A stretch of 64,000 nt of DNA from Hemerocallis citrina. Its lineage: Eukaryota > Streptophyta > Magnoliopsida > Asparagales > Asphodelaceae. Below the pieces are notes generated by a model that saw nothing but the letters and a program-made list of their open reading frames with translations, was not told where the DNA came from and did not search any database. Numbering within the stretch: the first letter of the stretch is position 1; each line of letters begins with the position of its first letter. Location: positions 261,010,255-261,074,254 of the forward strand of contig CM030362.1 of the NCBI GenBank assembly GCA_017893485.1, given 5' to 3'. Positions 32,424 through 44,868 of this stretch are shown piece after piece. The position numbers and the translations under genes are program-made.

Positions 32424-35400
32424 TCATACAAAAAGTTTAGGAAAATCCTTCTGCATGAGATCCTCAGACTCCCAAGTAGCCTCCTCAAACTGCTGATTCC
32501 TCCACAATACCTTGACCATAGGTATCACCTTGCGTCTGAGAACTTTCTCCCTACGATCAACGATCTCAACAGGCCGTTCCTTGTAACTCAAGTTCACCTG
32601 TAGATCTTCAGGAATCTCTACCAACTGATGATTATGATCTGGCACATACTTCCTCAACAATGACACATGGAATACATCATGTACTTGTGCCAACTCTTCT
32701 GGAAGCTTCAATCTATATGCTGTCTTGCCAATCCGCCCCACGATCCTGTATGGACCAATATACCTTGGCGCCAACTTGCCTCCCTTACCGAACCTGATCA
32801 CTCCCTTGGTCAGAGAAACCTTGAGAAAAACTGCATCCCCAACCTCAAACTCCAAGTCTCTTCGTCGAGTATCAGCATAACTCTTCTGACGACTCTGAGC
32901 CTCGACCAATCTCTTGCGAATCAGCTCAATCTGCTCCGATGTCTGCTGCACGATCTCAGGACCATACATCTGCCTCTCACCAACCTCATACCAACAACAG
33001 GTGTCCTGCACCTCCGCCCGTACAAAGCCTCATACGGTGCCATCCCTATACTTGCATGGTAACTGTTGTTATAAGCAAACTCAACCAATGCCAAGTATCT
33101 CTCCCAACTACCACCAAAATCCATAACACAAGCCCTCAACATATCTTCCAGCACTCAATTCACCCTCTCCGTCTGACCATCTGTCTGCAGATGAAACGCT
33201 GTACTGAAATCGGTTTTGGTGCCCAAAGCTGCTTGTAGACTCTTCCAAAACCTTGAAGTAAACCTTGCATCTCTGTCGGAAACAATCGACACAGGAACTC
33301 CATGAAGTCTCACAATTTCCCCAATGTACAACTCAGCCAATTTCTCCATCGACCAAGTAATCTTCATGGCTAGAAAGTGAGCCGACTTAGTCAAACGGTC
33401 CACAACAACCCAAATCGAGTCATTGCCCTTCGAACTCCTCGGCAAACCCGTGATGAAATTCATGCTGATATTTTCCCACTTCCACTCCGGAATGGGTAAC
33501 GGCTGTAACAAACCTCCAGGTCTCTGATTTTCTGCTTTGATCTGCTGACAAGTCAGACACCTTACCACAAAATCTGCTACATCCCGCTTCATACCAGACC
33601 ACCAAAAATGCTGTTTGATGTCCCTGTACATCTTCGTGCCTCCTGGATGAACTGACAACAATGTACTGTGTGCTTCCTGCAAGATACTCTCTCTCAAATC
33701 TGCATCATCTGGAACACACAACCTCTCACCCATCCAAAGAACTCCATCTCGGACACGAAACTCTGATAGCTTGCCTTCTGAAACCTGTTGCAACATCTTC
33801 TGAATCTCTGAATCTGATATCTGACCTTCCACAATCCTCTCTCTCAAGGACGGCTACAACCTCAACTGAGCCAAAGATGCCCCTAAACCTTGCAGTACCA
33901 CCTCGATACCTGCCTGATCGATCTCTGCTGCCAACTCACTGCGAGTAGTGATCAAACTCGATAAACTACTCTTCCTGCTAAGTCCATCAGCCACCACATT
34001 CGCTTTGCTCGGATGATACTTGATCTCGGGACGAATGTCTTCCAATACTTTCAACCACCTTCTCTGCCGAAGATTTAGATCCCTCTGCTGATAAATGTAC
34101 TTCAGGCTCTTGTGGTCGGTGCACATATTAACCTTTTCACCATAGACATAATGCCTCCACAGCTTCAAGGCATAAATGATAGCTGCTAGCTCCAAATCAT
34201 GCGTCGGATAATTCTTCTCATGCAGACGCAATTGCCTCGAGCCATAAGCAATAACCTTGCCTTCTTGCATCAAGACACATCCCAAACCTCTGAGAGACGC
34301 ATCACTGTAGATATCATAATCCTTTCCAGCTTGCGGCAAAGCTAAGATAGGTGCGGTAGTCAACATCTCCTTTAACTCAAGGAAACTCTCCTCGCACTTA
34401 TCTGTCCACACAAATGCCACACTCTTCCGGGTCAAACCTGTCAAAGGAACTGCAATCTGAGAATAACTCTGAATAAATCTCCTGTAGTATCCAGCTAAAC
34501 CCAAGAAACTCCTGACTTCCTTCACAGATGTTGGCCTGGGCCAATCCTTCACTGCTTCCACTTTCTGAGGATCAGTAGCTACTCCCTCCTTAGAAAGAAC
34601 ATGCCCAAGGAAAGCTACCTCAGACTTCCAAAACTCACACTTCGACAACTTGGCATACAAACTATGCTCCTGCAATTTCTGTAACACCGCTGTCAAGCGC
34701 GTAGAATGCTCCTCCTCCATCTTTGAATACACCAAAATGTCGTCGATGAAAACCACCACGAAGGAGTCAATGAATGGCCTCAAAACCCGATTCATCATAT
34801 CCATGAACACTGCTGGCGCATTCGTCAACCCGAATGGCATCACCAAAAACTCATACAACCCATGACGAGTCCTGAAAGCTATCTTACTCACATCTTCCTC
34901 CTTGACTCGTACTTGATGATACCCTGACCTCAAGTTAATCTTCGAAAATACAGCTGCTCCTCGAAGCATGTCGAACAAATCGTCAATCCGCGACAACGGA
35001 TACTTATTCTGAATAGGCACCCTATTCAACTCCCGAAAGTCAATGCACATCCTCATTGACCCATCCTTCTTCTTGACCAACAACACTGGTGCTCCCCACG
35101 GAGAAGAACTCGACCTAATAAGCCCTTTGCTTAACAGCTCCTCAATCTGCTTCTTCACTTCATCCTGCTCTACAGTTGCCATCCTGTACGGAGCCTTGGA
35201 AATCGGTGCACTCCTCGGCTGAACATTTATGCAAAACTCCACATCTCTCTGTGGCGGTAATCCTGGAAAGTCATCCAAGAACACCTGAGGAAAATCTCGA
35301 ACAACCGGAATGCCCTTGACTTCAACTGGAACTGCCATCTTAGATACCATTGCAGCTACCTTCGGAATCTTCTTCTTCCCTTGGAAAGTCACTGCAGGTC

Positions 35401-35791
35401 CACCTGGTGCTTTCACCAACACCTCCTTCAGCTTGCATTCGATTGTGGCATCATATATTGCCATCCAATCAATGCCCACGATGACATCCACACCCAAAAC
35501 TTTCAGCTCGATCATATCAATGCCGAACAACCTCCCACCAATCTCGATATCGCAACCTTCGTAATATCGATCCGCTATCAGCTCTTCACCTGACGGCGTT
35601 GCCACTGACAAAACCCTGTCTGGAAACAACTTCGGTTCCACACCTAAGATCTTTGCAAAACTTGGCGATACAAATGTATGCGATGAACCAGTGTCAAATA
35701 AAACCTTTGTCTTTATTCCATTAATTAAAACAACTCCTGTTACAATAAGAATGATACTCAATCTTAAATTGTTCTCAAATAAAGGTTTCAC
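32424..35791 (-). pseudogene. Tekay pol, copy 1
   Basis: From the 5' side: protease ([19 protein letters not shown]), RT ([33 protein letters not shown]), RNase H ([32 protein letters not shown]), integrase zinc region ([22 protein letters not shown]), core ([31 protein letters not shown]) and chromodomain-like tail (EATWESEDLMQKDFPKLFV). Shared with copy 2 are a TGA after ERVN and a frameshift after GRRCRTP. Private to copy 1 is a TAG near 33854 that splits RT/RNase H from integrase (CTACAACC here, CTGCAACC in copy 2). The sequence at 32241-32423 after the stop is non-coding. Confidence 0.93.
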
Positions 35792-35869
35792 TTATTACAT
35801 TGATTCAAAATAAAATTCAAAATTCTTGCATACCCTGTATTACATTTTCCAAGTTACCAGCGTCTTCCT

Positions 35870-36907
35870 CGGTCAATGCAAATACTCGCCCTTGCCTCTG
35901 CTAAAATTTGCTCCCACCCGAACCGTCCTTCTTCAATTGTGGACAATGGGGCTTAGAATGTCCTGCCTGCCCATACTGGGAACAAATATGCTTCGCCAAC
36001 TTCGGACATGTTGACCTGTAATGTCCTGCCTCCTTGCAGTAATAACAGGTCACTTCTTGAGCTACAGGTGCCTTCTGCACTGGATCACTGAATTTGGCCT
36101 ACTTCGCTGGGAATCCCTTCCCACTCTGGCCTGATGCTGGCCTCTTGTTCCGGTTCCAAGTATCTTGCTTCTTCTGGAACTGGTCCATGTCCTCTTCAGT
36201 CATGGCTGCTCTCTAACTAGCTTGTCGAATCTTTTGATGCCCAATGGAATCATCCTCGACCTCAAGCCTGGCCTCAAGCCCTGCTCAAACTTTTTGGCCT
36301 TCTTCGCCTCGTCAACAACCAACTCTGGCGCATACCGCGAAAGTTGAGCAAATTTGGTCTCATATTCCCGCACGGTCATGCTACCCTGCTGAAGGTTCAA
36401 GAACTCAGTCGCCTTCTTCTCCTGAACATCTAGGGGAAAGAAGCGATCTCTGAACTCCTCCAAATAGGCTTCCCAAGTCAACTGCTGATCTCTTAAAGTC
36501 CTTTTGAGCGACTCCCACCAGACACCAGCGTCCTTCTCAAGCTGCATCGATGCTAACTTCACCTTGTTGGCTGCTGGAGTCTCCGATACCTCGAAGATCA
36601 TCTCCATCTTCCGAATCCAATCATCTGCTGCGGTCGGATCAGCTTGCCCCTCAAAGACTGGCGGCCTCATCCTCTTAAAGGTTTCAATCTGCTTGATAGG
36701 GTCAGCGTTCACCAAACCCTGACCAACTCCATGATTTGGCTGCTGATTCTGCTACTGATTCTGAGCTTGCGCTACATTGAATGCCATCAGCGTGTTCAGC
36801 GTCTGGTACACCTTGGAAAATTCAGCCTCAAGGTCAATTCTCGCTCCTCGAGAACTACCAGATCCATCCTTATTGTTGCCACCATTCCTGCCCCTGGGTG
36901 CAACCAT
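35870..36907 (-). pseudogene. Tekay gag, copy 1
   Basis: The start is at 36905-36907 (MVAPRGRNGG). A capsid-type domain follows: ETFKRMRPPVFEGQADP, ADDWIRKMEMIFEV, VWWESLKRTLRD, LTWEAYLEEFRDRFFP, TVREYETKFAQLSRYAPELV. Two CCHC knuckles lie at about 35970-36055; the second has Tyr for its second Cys (CSQYGQAGHSKPHC). A TAG in the Gln-rich stretch (AQAQNQ then stop, about 36755) is shared with copy 2. A TAG near 36214 (CTCTAACTAG, CTCTGACTAG in copy 2) is private. It is the structural protein of the particle. Confidence 0.88.
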
Positions 36908-37100
36908 CTTGAATACTGCAAAACGAGGGTAAAGTTAGAGCATCACACACACAATTTAAACTCACATCATTATTCTTTGGCAAAATCTCAATTGAATTCC
37001 CAAAGGTAAAACATCATATTCAGTTCTATGTGATACTCACTCTTTAATGTCCACACCTATGTTATTTTTATGTCATGTTTAGTAATACTATTGAAGCGTC

Positions 37101-37112
37101 GCTCTGATACCA
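37101..37112 (-). other. Primer-binding site, Tekay internal copy 1
   Basis: The minus strand reads TGGTATCAGAGC (initiator Met tRNA), five bases after the LTR end CTACA. The identical site is at 44852-44863 in copy 2. Confidence 0.93.
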
Positions 37113-37117
37113 ATCTC

Positions 37118-39977
37118 TGTAGCGCCCCGAATTTCTAGATTAATAACATAGAAATTACGTGGCACATTCCCAGTGATCCACTTCAATACAATAGTAAACA
37201 TAATCAACACCACTAAAATTTTCAACTTCTATTACAACAAATCATTTACAATGCACAGCGGAATTCAGAACAAAATCAACTCAATCTTTTCTTTATTTAC
37301 AATACAAATTTGTCTCAACACAGCTATTACAAATTTACACAAAACTCTTATGAGTCAAATATATCTCAAACCAACTTAAGCATCCCATATCCAACTCTAA
37401 GCATTAACCTGCAACATGTGAGGCTAGAGAGAATTCCTAACCCCCAAACTAAAGGGGTCAGCCATAAATGGTGTGAGTGACAACAACAAACAACATAAAT
37501 AAAATTTAAGCATGGAATCATAAGTAACATATGGTGAACCAAGATTCATAAAATATGAGACAATAAGAATTGTAACAACAAGTGATACCAAACAAGTGTT
37601 AAGTGTCGAAAACCGAGAAATCCATATGCATAGTGCTAAGTCAAGAAAACACACAAAGTCTATATGAGACTCTCTAATGCGTACTTGTCGGAGTCTATGC
37701 ATCCCATTCTACATAGGTCCGGTGCAAGCCCTTAACGTCTCCACTTCATAGGGTTCAATCTCCCCCGTTTTGCAACTAATCCTAACACGATGACTACCAC
37801 GAGACAAAGATAAACTGTGAGGGTTGGTCCATGCTTGATAATTCCGGAGATGGATCGCACATCTCAGGCATTTTACCTGGATAATTCCGAAGATCATCCC
37901 ACATCTAAACATAGACACAACATCACAAGAGTACCACATGTGTGTCGCCTCGACTTTGATAATTCCGGAGACCAATCCCACATCTCAAGCAAACCCCTTG
38001 GATAATTCCGGAGAGGGATCCCACATCTCAGGTAATTTACCTGGATAATTCCGGAGATCATCCCACATCTCAAGAAAGTTACTTGGATAATTCCGGAGAT
38101 TAAATCTTACATCTAAAGCCATACTGAGGTGCATAACTCATGTCCCCGTTCATCATATCACCACTAGTGTCTGTCCTTATTATTTGGGTTATTTGTTTAC
38201 TCAACGAATCTCCTAGAGTGGTGTACCCTACCGGCCTAAAAATCAAAACTGAATACTGAAATGCCTCAAAGGGCCTCAACAAAATAACTCATTACCGGTA
38301 TACTAGGGACACACTCCTCTAGAGACTCAAAACAAATATCTGAACAAAAGTCCCACTAATCATAGTGGCTCAACTGTATGTCTTAAGTCAAATACTGAAC
38401 TGAAGGTCTCAAATCGAAAGCTTAACTGAAAACAAAGTATAGGCTGAAATATCTAAGAACTAAACACTCAAGGTCCAAAACTCCATCAGTACCAGCCGAC
38501 TTAACTATGGTAAGTCGACTGTCCAAAGGACAATTATCCAAAATTTAGCAAAATAAACTAAGTTATATAACAGTCGACTTAAGAGAAGGTCAGTCGACTT
38601 ACCCGAAGGAATTCCCAATAATCTTCCCAAAATTATTCTAAGTATACAAGTCGACTTAAAAGAATCATAGGTCGACTGTCCAGACAAGAACTGACAAGAT
38701 TTAACACAGAAATTTTCCTGAGTATGACAGTCGACTGTCAAGAGTCTCAGTCGGCTGTCCAGAACGGATTTATCAAGGCTGATGATGTATATGTAGGGTC
38801 GTACCAGTCGAATGATAGGTAGACCAGTCGGCTGTCGGCCTACAGTTCTCAAATTTAAGTATGAATACAATAGTCAAAACTAAGGTTCTCTAACGATTCA
38901 TTGTTCAAGGAAATTAATTCGTAATCAGGCAAAAGATCTTCATTGAGGGTATAATACTCCAAACCTCAAATATGTCAAACCCAAGTTCTCATGTTCTAGA
39001 TCTCTAATTCCTTCATTAGGGTTTCACAAGATTAAAATTTCTACGCAACACTAAATCAATCTGATCTACAATATATATAAGATCCAGGTGTTTGTCATCC
39101 GATCAAAATCATACTCAAAACTTAATAATATGGTGGTATGCACAAGATCTACTAATCAATCTTACATTTCTCAACATGGTATAACAACAATCATGTATTC
39201 ATATGAATCATACCACAACACTAGGTCTATAATATTCACAACATCAAATCTAGCATAAATACCACCCGCATCCATAGATCAACAACAAGATAATTTAAGT
39301 CATTCACAAACAACAATCTCACAAAGTTATTCACAAAATCAAAACAAAACAAACCAAGTCACTCACCTTTTAATTAGAGAAGTCCACGAAAATCCTCCTT
39401 TTTGCTAGATCCAAAATCGCCTTTCTCCACCAAAACGAGATCTCAAAATTCTGTATATTCTCAATAATGACGGCTGGGAAAAATCCCTTAAATATGCCGG
39501 ATTGATAATTAGGGTTTTACCCACACTTTCCAAAATATTCCTTTCCAAAAATACAATTTACATCTATAGATCATTCTTTGGAAATTCCATCAAAATCCGT
39601 TTAAATTTGGATTTATAAGAAAATATTCATTCTAAATCTCAATTATCACTGTTCAAAACGTCCAGAAATCACATTTGCACTTTAACCCTTAAAAATGTCA
39701 AATTTACAAAAAGGTCCTTCTTTTCTCAAAAATTGCAAATAGCTCCAATAAATTTCAGAAAAATCTGGAAAAATACTAAATAAATCTCAAATATTAAATA
39801 ATGATTTTTCATAAAGAAAACTAAAATTTTCAAACTTCTCAAAAAGCATTTGCATGTGTTTTGCACGTGTACAAAAGATAAATTTTCTTAAAATGTTCAT
39901 TAAATTCTTCCAAAAAGAAATCTAAATTAATTTTCAAATATAAAAATTAATATTTGAAAATTCGGGGTTCAAAATCA
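37118..39977 (-). repeat. Tekay LTR 2, the middle, shared LTR
   Basis: It serves as the 5' LTR for internal copy 1 and the 3' LTR for copy 2. In its left part (to about 38760) it agrees with LTR 3 against LTR 1 at about 25 sites seen by eye. In its right part it agrees with LTR 1 against LTR 3, including an 11-bp block TGTGTTTTGCA absent from LTR 3 and the end GGTTCAAAATCA in place of GGTTCTACA. This is the expected product of unequal crossing-over between a 3' and a 5' LTR. Confidence 0.93.
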
Positions 39978-39990
39978 CTCCCTCCTTAGA
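39978..39990 (-). other. Polypurine tract, Tekay internal copy 2
   Basis: The minus strand reads TCTAAGGAGGGAG before TGATTTTGAACC, identical to copy 1. Confidence 0.8.
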
Positions 39991-40173
39991 AGAGTTCTGT
40001 CCTCAGAACTACTACTAACGAGTCCAAACAACATATCATCAAAGAAATCAACATCTCTTAAATGGAAACATAATTCAAACAATTGTATAAGACAACTCAA
40101 TCAAATAGAGGAAATCCAACTCAATTCAAAGTACAATCATTCAAAGAATTACAATCACATAACAGAAATACAC

Positions 40174-43100
40174 TCATACAAAAATTTCAGGAAAATCCTT
40201 TTGCATGTGATCCTCAGACTCCCAAGTAGCCTCCTCAAACTGCTGATTCCTCCACAATACCTTGACCATAGGTATCACCTTGCGTCTGAGAACTTTCTCC
40301 CTACGATCAACGATCTCAACAGGCCGTTCCTTGTAACTCAAGTTCACCTGTAGATCTTCAGGAATCTCTACCAACTGATGATTCTGATCTGGCACATACT
40401 TCCTCAACAATGACACATGGAATACATCATGTACTTGTGCCAACTCTTCTGGAAGCTTCAATCTATATGCTGTCTTGCCAATCCGCCCCACGATCCTGTA
40501 TGGACCAATATACCTTAGCGCCAACTTGCCTCCCTTACCGAACCTGATCACTCCCTTGGTCAGAGAAACCTTGAGAAAAACTGCATCCCCAACCTCAAAC
40601 TCCAAGTCTCTTCGTCGAGTATCAGCATAACTCTTCTGACGACTCTGAGCCTCGACCAATCTCTTGCGAATCAGCTCAATCTGCTCCGATGTCTGCTGCA
40701 CGATCTCAGGACCATACATCTGCCTCTCACCAACCTCATACCAACAACAGGTGTCCTGCACCTCCGCCCGTACAAAGCCTCATACGGTGCCATCCCTATA
40801 CTTGCATGGTAACTGTTGTTATAAGCAAACTCAACCAATGCCAAGTATCTCTCCCAACTACCACCAAAATCCATAACACAAGCCCTCAACATATCTTCCA
40901 GCACTCAATTCACCCTCTCCGTCTGACCATCTGTCTGCGGATGAAACGCTGTACTGAAATCGGTTCTGGTGCCCAAAGCTGCTTGTAGACTCTTCCAAAA
41001 CCTTGAAGTAAACCTTGCATCTCTGTCGGAAACAATCGACACAGGAACTCCATGAAGTCTCACAATTTCCCCAATGTACAACTCAGCCAATTTCTCCATC
41101 GACCAAGTAATCTTCATGGCTAGAAAGTGAGCCGACTTAGTCAAACGGTCCACAACAACCCAAATCGAGTCATTGCCCTTCGAACTCCTCGGCAAACCCG
41201 TGATGAAATTCATGCTGATATTTTCCCACTTCCACTCCGGAATGGGTAACGGCTGTAACAAACCTCCAGGTCTCTGATTTTCTGCTTTGATCTGCTGACA
41301 AGTCAGACACCTTACCACAAAATCTGCTACATCCCGCTTCATACCAGACCACCAAAAATGCTGTTTGATGTCCCTGTACATCTTCGTGCCTCCTGGATGA
41401 ACTAACAACAATGTACTGTGTGCTTCCTGCAAGATACTCTCTCTCAAATCTGCATCATCTGGAACACACAACCTCTCACCCATCCAAAGAACTCCATCTC
41501 GGACACGAAACTCTGATAGCTTGCCTTCTGAAACCTGTTGCAACATCTTCTGAATCTCTGAATCTGATATCTGACCTTCCACAATCCTCTCTCTCAAGGA
41601 CGGCTGCAACCTCAACTGAGCCAAAGATGCCCCTAAACCTTGCAGTACCACCTCGATACCTGCCTGATCGATCTCTGCTGCCAACTCACTGCGAGTAGTG
41701 ATCAAACTCGATAAACTACTCTTCCTGCTAAGTCCATCAGCCACCACATTCGCTTTGCTCGGATGATACTTGATCTCGGGACGAATCTCTTCCAATACTT
41801 CCAACCACCTTCTCTGCCGAAGATTTAGATCCCTCTGCTGATAAATGTACTTCAGGCTCTTGTGGTCGGTGCACATATTAACCTTTTCACCATAGACATA
41901 ATGCCTCCACAGCTTCAAGGCATAAATGATAGCTGCTAGCTCCAAATCATGCGTCGGATAATTCTTCTCATGCAGACGCAATTGCCTCGAGCCATAAGCA
42001 ATAACCTTGCCTTCTTGCATCAAGACACATCCCAAACCTCTGAGAGACGCATCACTGTAGATATCATAATCCTTTCCAGCTTGCGGCAAAGCTAAGATAG
42101 GTGCGGTAGTCAACATCTCCTTTAACTCAAGGAAACTCTCCTCGCACTTATCTGTCCACACAAATGCCACACTCTTCCGGGTCAAACCTGTCAAAGGAAC
42201 TGCAATCTGAGAATAACTCTGAATAAATCTCCTGTAGTATCCAGCTATACCCAAGAAACTCCTGACTTCCTTCACAGATGTTGGCCTGGGCCAATCCTTC
42301 ACTGCTTCCACTTTCTGATGATCAGTAGCTACTCCCTCCTTAGAAAGAACATGCCCAAGGAAAGCTACCTCAGACTTCCAAAACTCACACTTCGACAACT
42401 TGGCATACAAACTATGCTCCTGCAATTTCTGTAACACCGCTGTCAAGCGCGTAGAATGCTCATCCTCCATCTTTGAATACACCAAAATGTCGTCGATGAA
42501 AACCACCACGAAGGAGTCAATGAATGGCCTCAAAACCCGATTCATCATATCCATGAACACTGCTGGCGCATTCGTCAACCCGAATGGCATCACCAAAAAC
42601 TCATACAACCCATGACGAGTCCTGAAAGCTATCTTACTCACATCTTCCTCCTTGACTCGTACTTGATGATACCCTGACCTCAAGTTAATCTTCGAAAATA
42701 CAGCTGCTCCTCGAAGCATGTCGAACAAATCGTCAATCCGCGACAACGGATACTTATTCTGAATAGGCACCCTATTCAACTCCCGATAGTCAATGCACAT
42801 CCTCATTGACCCATCCTTCTTCTTGACCAACAACACTGGCGCTCCCCACGGAGAAGAACTCGGCCTAATAAGCCCTTTGCTTAACAGCTCCTCAATCTGC
42901 TTCTTCACTTCATCCTGCTCTACAGGTGCCATCCTGTACGGAGCCTTGGAAATCGGTGCACTCCTCGGCTGAACATTTATGCAAAACTCCACATCTCTCT
43001 GTGGCGGTAATCCTGGAAAGTCATCCAAGAACACCTGAGGAAAATCTCGAACAACCGGAATGCCCTTGACTTCAACTGGAACTGCCATCTTAGATACCAT

Positions 43101-43541
43101 TGCAGCTACCTTCGGAATCTTCTTCTTCCCTTGGAAAGTCACTGCAGGTCCACCTGGTGCTTTCACCAACACCTCCTTCAGCTTGCATTCGATTGTGGCA
43201 TCATATATTGCCATCCAATCAATGCCCACGATGACATCCACACCCAAAACTTTCAGCTCGATCATATCAATGCCGAACAACCTCCCACCAATCTCGATAT
43301 CGCAACCTTCGTAATATCGATCCGCTATCAGCTCTTCACCTGACGGCGTTGCCACTGACAAAACCCTGTCTGGAAACAACTTCGGTTCCACACCTAAGAT
43401 CTTTGCAAAACTTGGCGATACAAATGTATGCGATGAACCAGTGTCAAATAAAACCTTTGTCTTTATTCCATTAATTAAAACAACTCCTGTTACAATAAGA
43501 ATGATACTCAATCTTAAATTGTTCTCAAATAAAGGTTTCAC
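40174..43541 (-). pseudogene. Tekay pol, copy 2 (878-codon open block)
   Basis: Same domain order as copy 1. Here one frame runs open from the protease (DTGSSHTF) through RT ([18 protein letters not shown]), RNase H, the integrase zinc region and the DDE core ([29 protein letters not shown]), 43541 down to 40905, before the TGA shared with copy 1. After the shared frameshift the GPY module (YIGPYRIVGRIGKTAYRL) and chromodomain-like tail complete pol at 40174. All catalytic residues of protease, RT and integrase are present. This is the best preserved pol in the window, but not functional as it stands. Confidence 0.94.
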
Positions 43542-43619
43542 TTATTACATTGATTCAAAATAAAATTCAAAATTCTTGCATACCCTGTATTACATTTTCC
43601 GAGTTACCAGCGTCTTCCT

Positions 43620-44658
43620 CGGTCAATGCAAATACTCGCCCTTCCCTCTGCTAAAATTTGCTCCCACCTGAACCGTCCTTCTTCAATTGTGGACAATGGG
43701 GCTTAGAATGTCCTGCCTGCCCACACTGGGAACAAATATGCTTCGCCAACTTCGGACATGTTGACCTGTAATGTCCTGCCTCCTTGCAGTAATAACAGGT
43801 CACTTCTTGAGCTACAGGTGCCTTCTGCACTGGATCACTGAATTTGGCCTACTTCGCTGGGAATCCCTTCCCACTCTGGCCTGATGCTGGCCTCTTGTTC
43901 CGGTTCCAAGTATCTTGCTTCTTCTGGAACTGGTCCATGTCCTCTTCAGTCATGGCTGCTCTCTGACTAGCTTGTCGAATCTTCTGATGCCCAATGGAAT
44001 CATCCTCGACCTCAAGCCTGGCCTCAAGCCCTGCTCAAACTTTTTGGCCTTCTTCGCCTCGTCAACAACCAACTCTGGCGCATACCTGCGAAAGTTGAGC
44101 AAATTTGGTCTCATATTCCCGCACGGTCATGCTACCCTGCTGAAGGTTCAAGAACTCAGTCGCCTTCTTCTCCTGAACATCTAGGGGAAAGAAGCGATCT
44201 CTGAACTCCTCCAAATAGGCTTCCCAAGTCAACTGCTGATCTCTTAAAGTCCTTTTTAGTGACTCCCACCAGACACCAGCGTCCTTCTCAAGCTGCATCG
44301 ACGCTAACTTCACCTTGTTGGCTGCTGGAGTCTCCGATACCTCGAAGATCATCTCCATCTTCCGAATCCAATCATCTGCTGCGGTCGGATCAGCTTGCTC
44401 CTCAAAGACTGGCGGCCTCATCCTCTTAAAGGTTTCAATCTGCTTGATAGGGTCAGCATTCACCAAACCCTGACCAACTCCATGATTTGGCTGCTGATTC
44501 TGCTACTGATTCTGAGCTTGCGCTACATTGAATGCCATCAGCGTGTTCAGCGTCTGGTACACCTTGGCAAATTCAGCCTCAAGGTCAATTCTCGCTCCTC
44601 GAGAACTACCAGATCCATCCTCATTGTTGCCACCATTCCTGCCCCTGGGTGCAACCAT
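43620..44658 (-). pseudogene. Tekay gag, copy 2
   Basis: The start codon is at 44656-44658. The capsid region matches copy 1, but an inserted T near 44089 (CATACCTGCG in place of CATACCGCG) shifts the frame within AQLSRYAPEL. Both zinc knuckles are intact here (CYYCKEAGHYRSTC and CSQCGQAGHSKPHC), whereas copy 1 has lost a Cys. The TAG in the Gln-rich stretch is shared. Several stops between the second knuckle and the protease are also common to both copies. Confidence 0.88.
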
Positions 44659-44851
44659 CTTGAATACTGCAAAACGAGGGTAAAGTTAGAGCATCACACA
44701 CATAATTTAAACTCACATCATTATCCTTTGGCAAAATCTCAATTGAATTCCCAAAGGTAAAACATCATATTCAGTTCTATGTGATACTCACTCTTTAATG
44801 TCCACACCTATGTTATTTTTATGTCATGTTTAGTAATACTATTGAAGCGTC

Positions 44852-44863
44852 GCTCTGATACCA
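44852..44863 (-). other. Primer-binding site, Tekay internal copy 2
   Basis: The minus strand reads TGGTATCAGAGC, adjoining LTR 3. Confidence 0.93.
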
Positions 44864-44868
44864 ATCTC

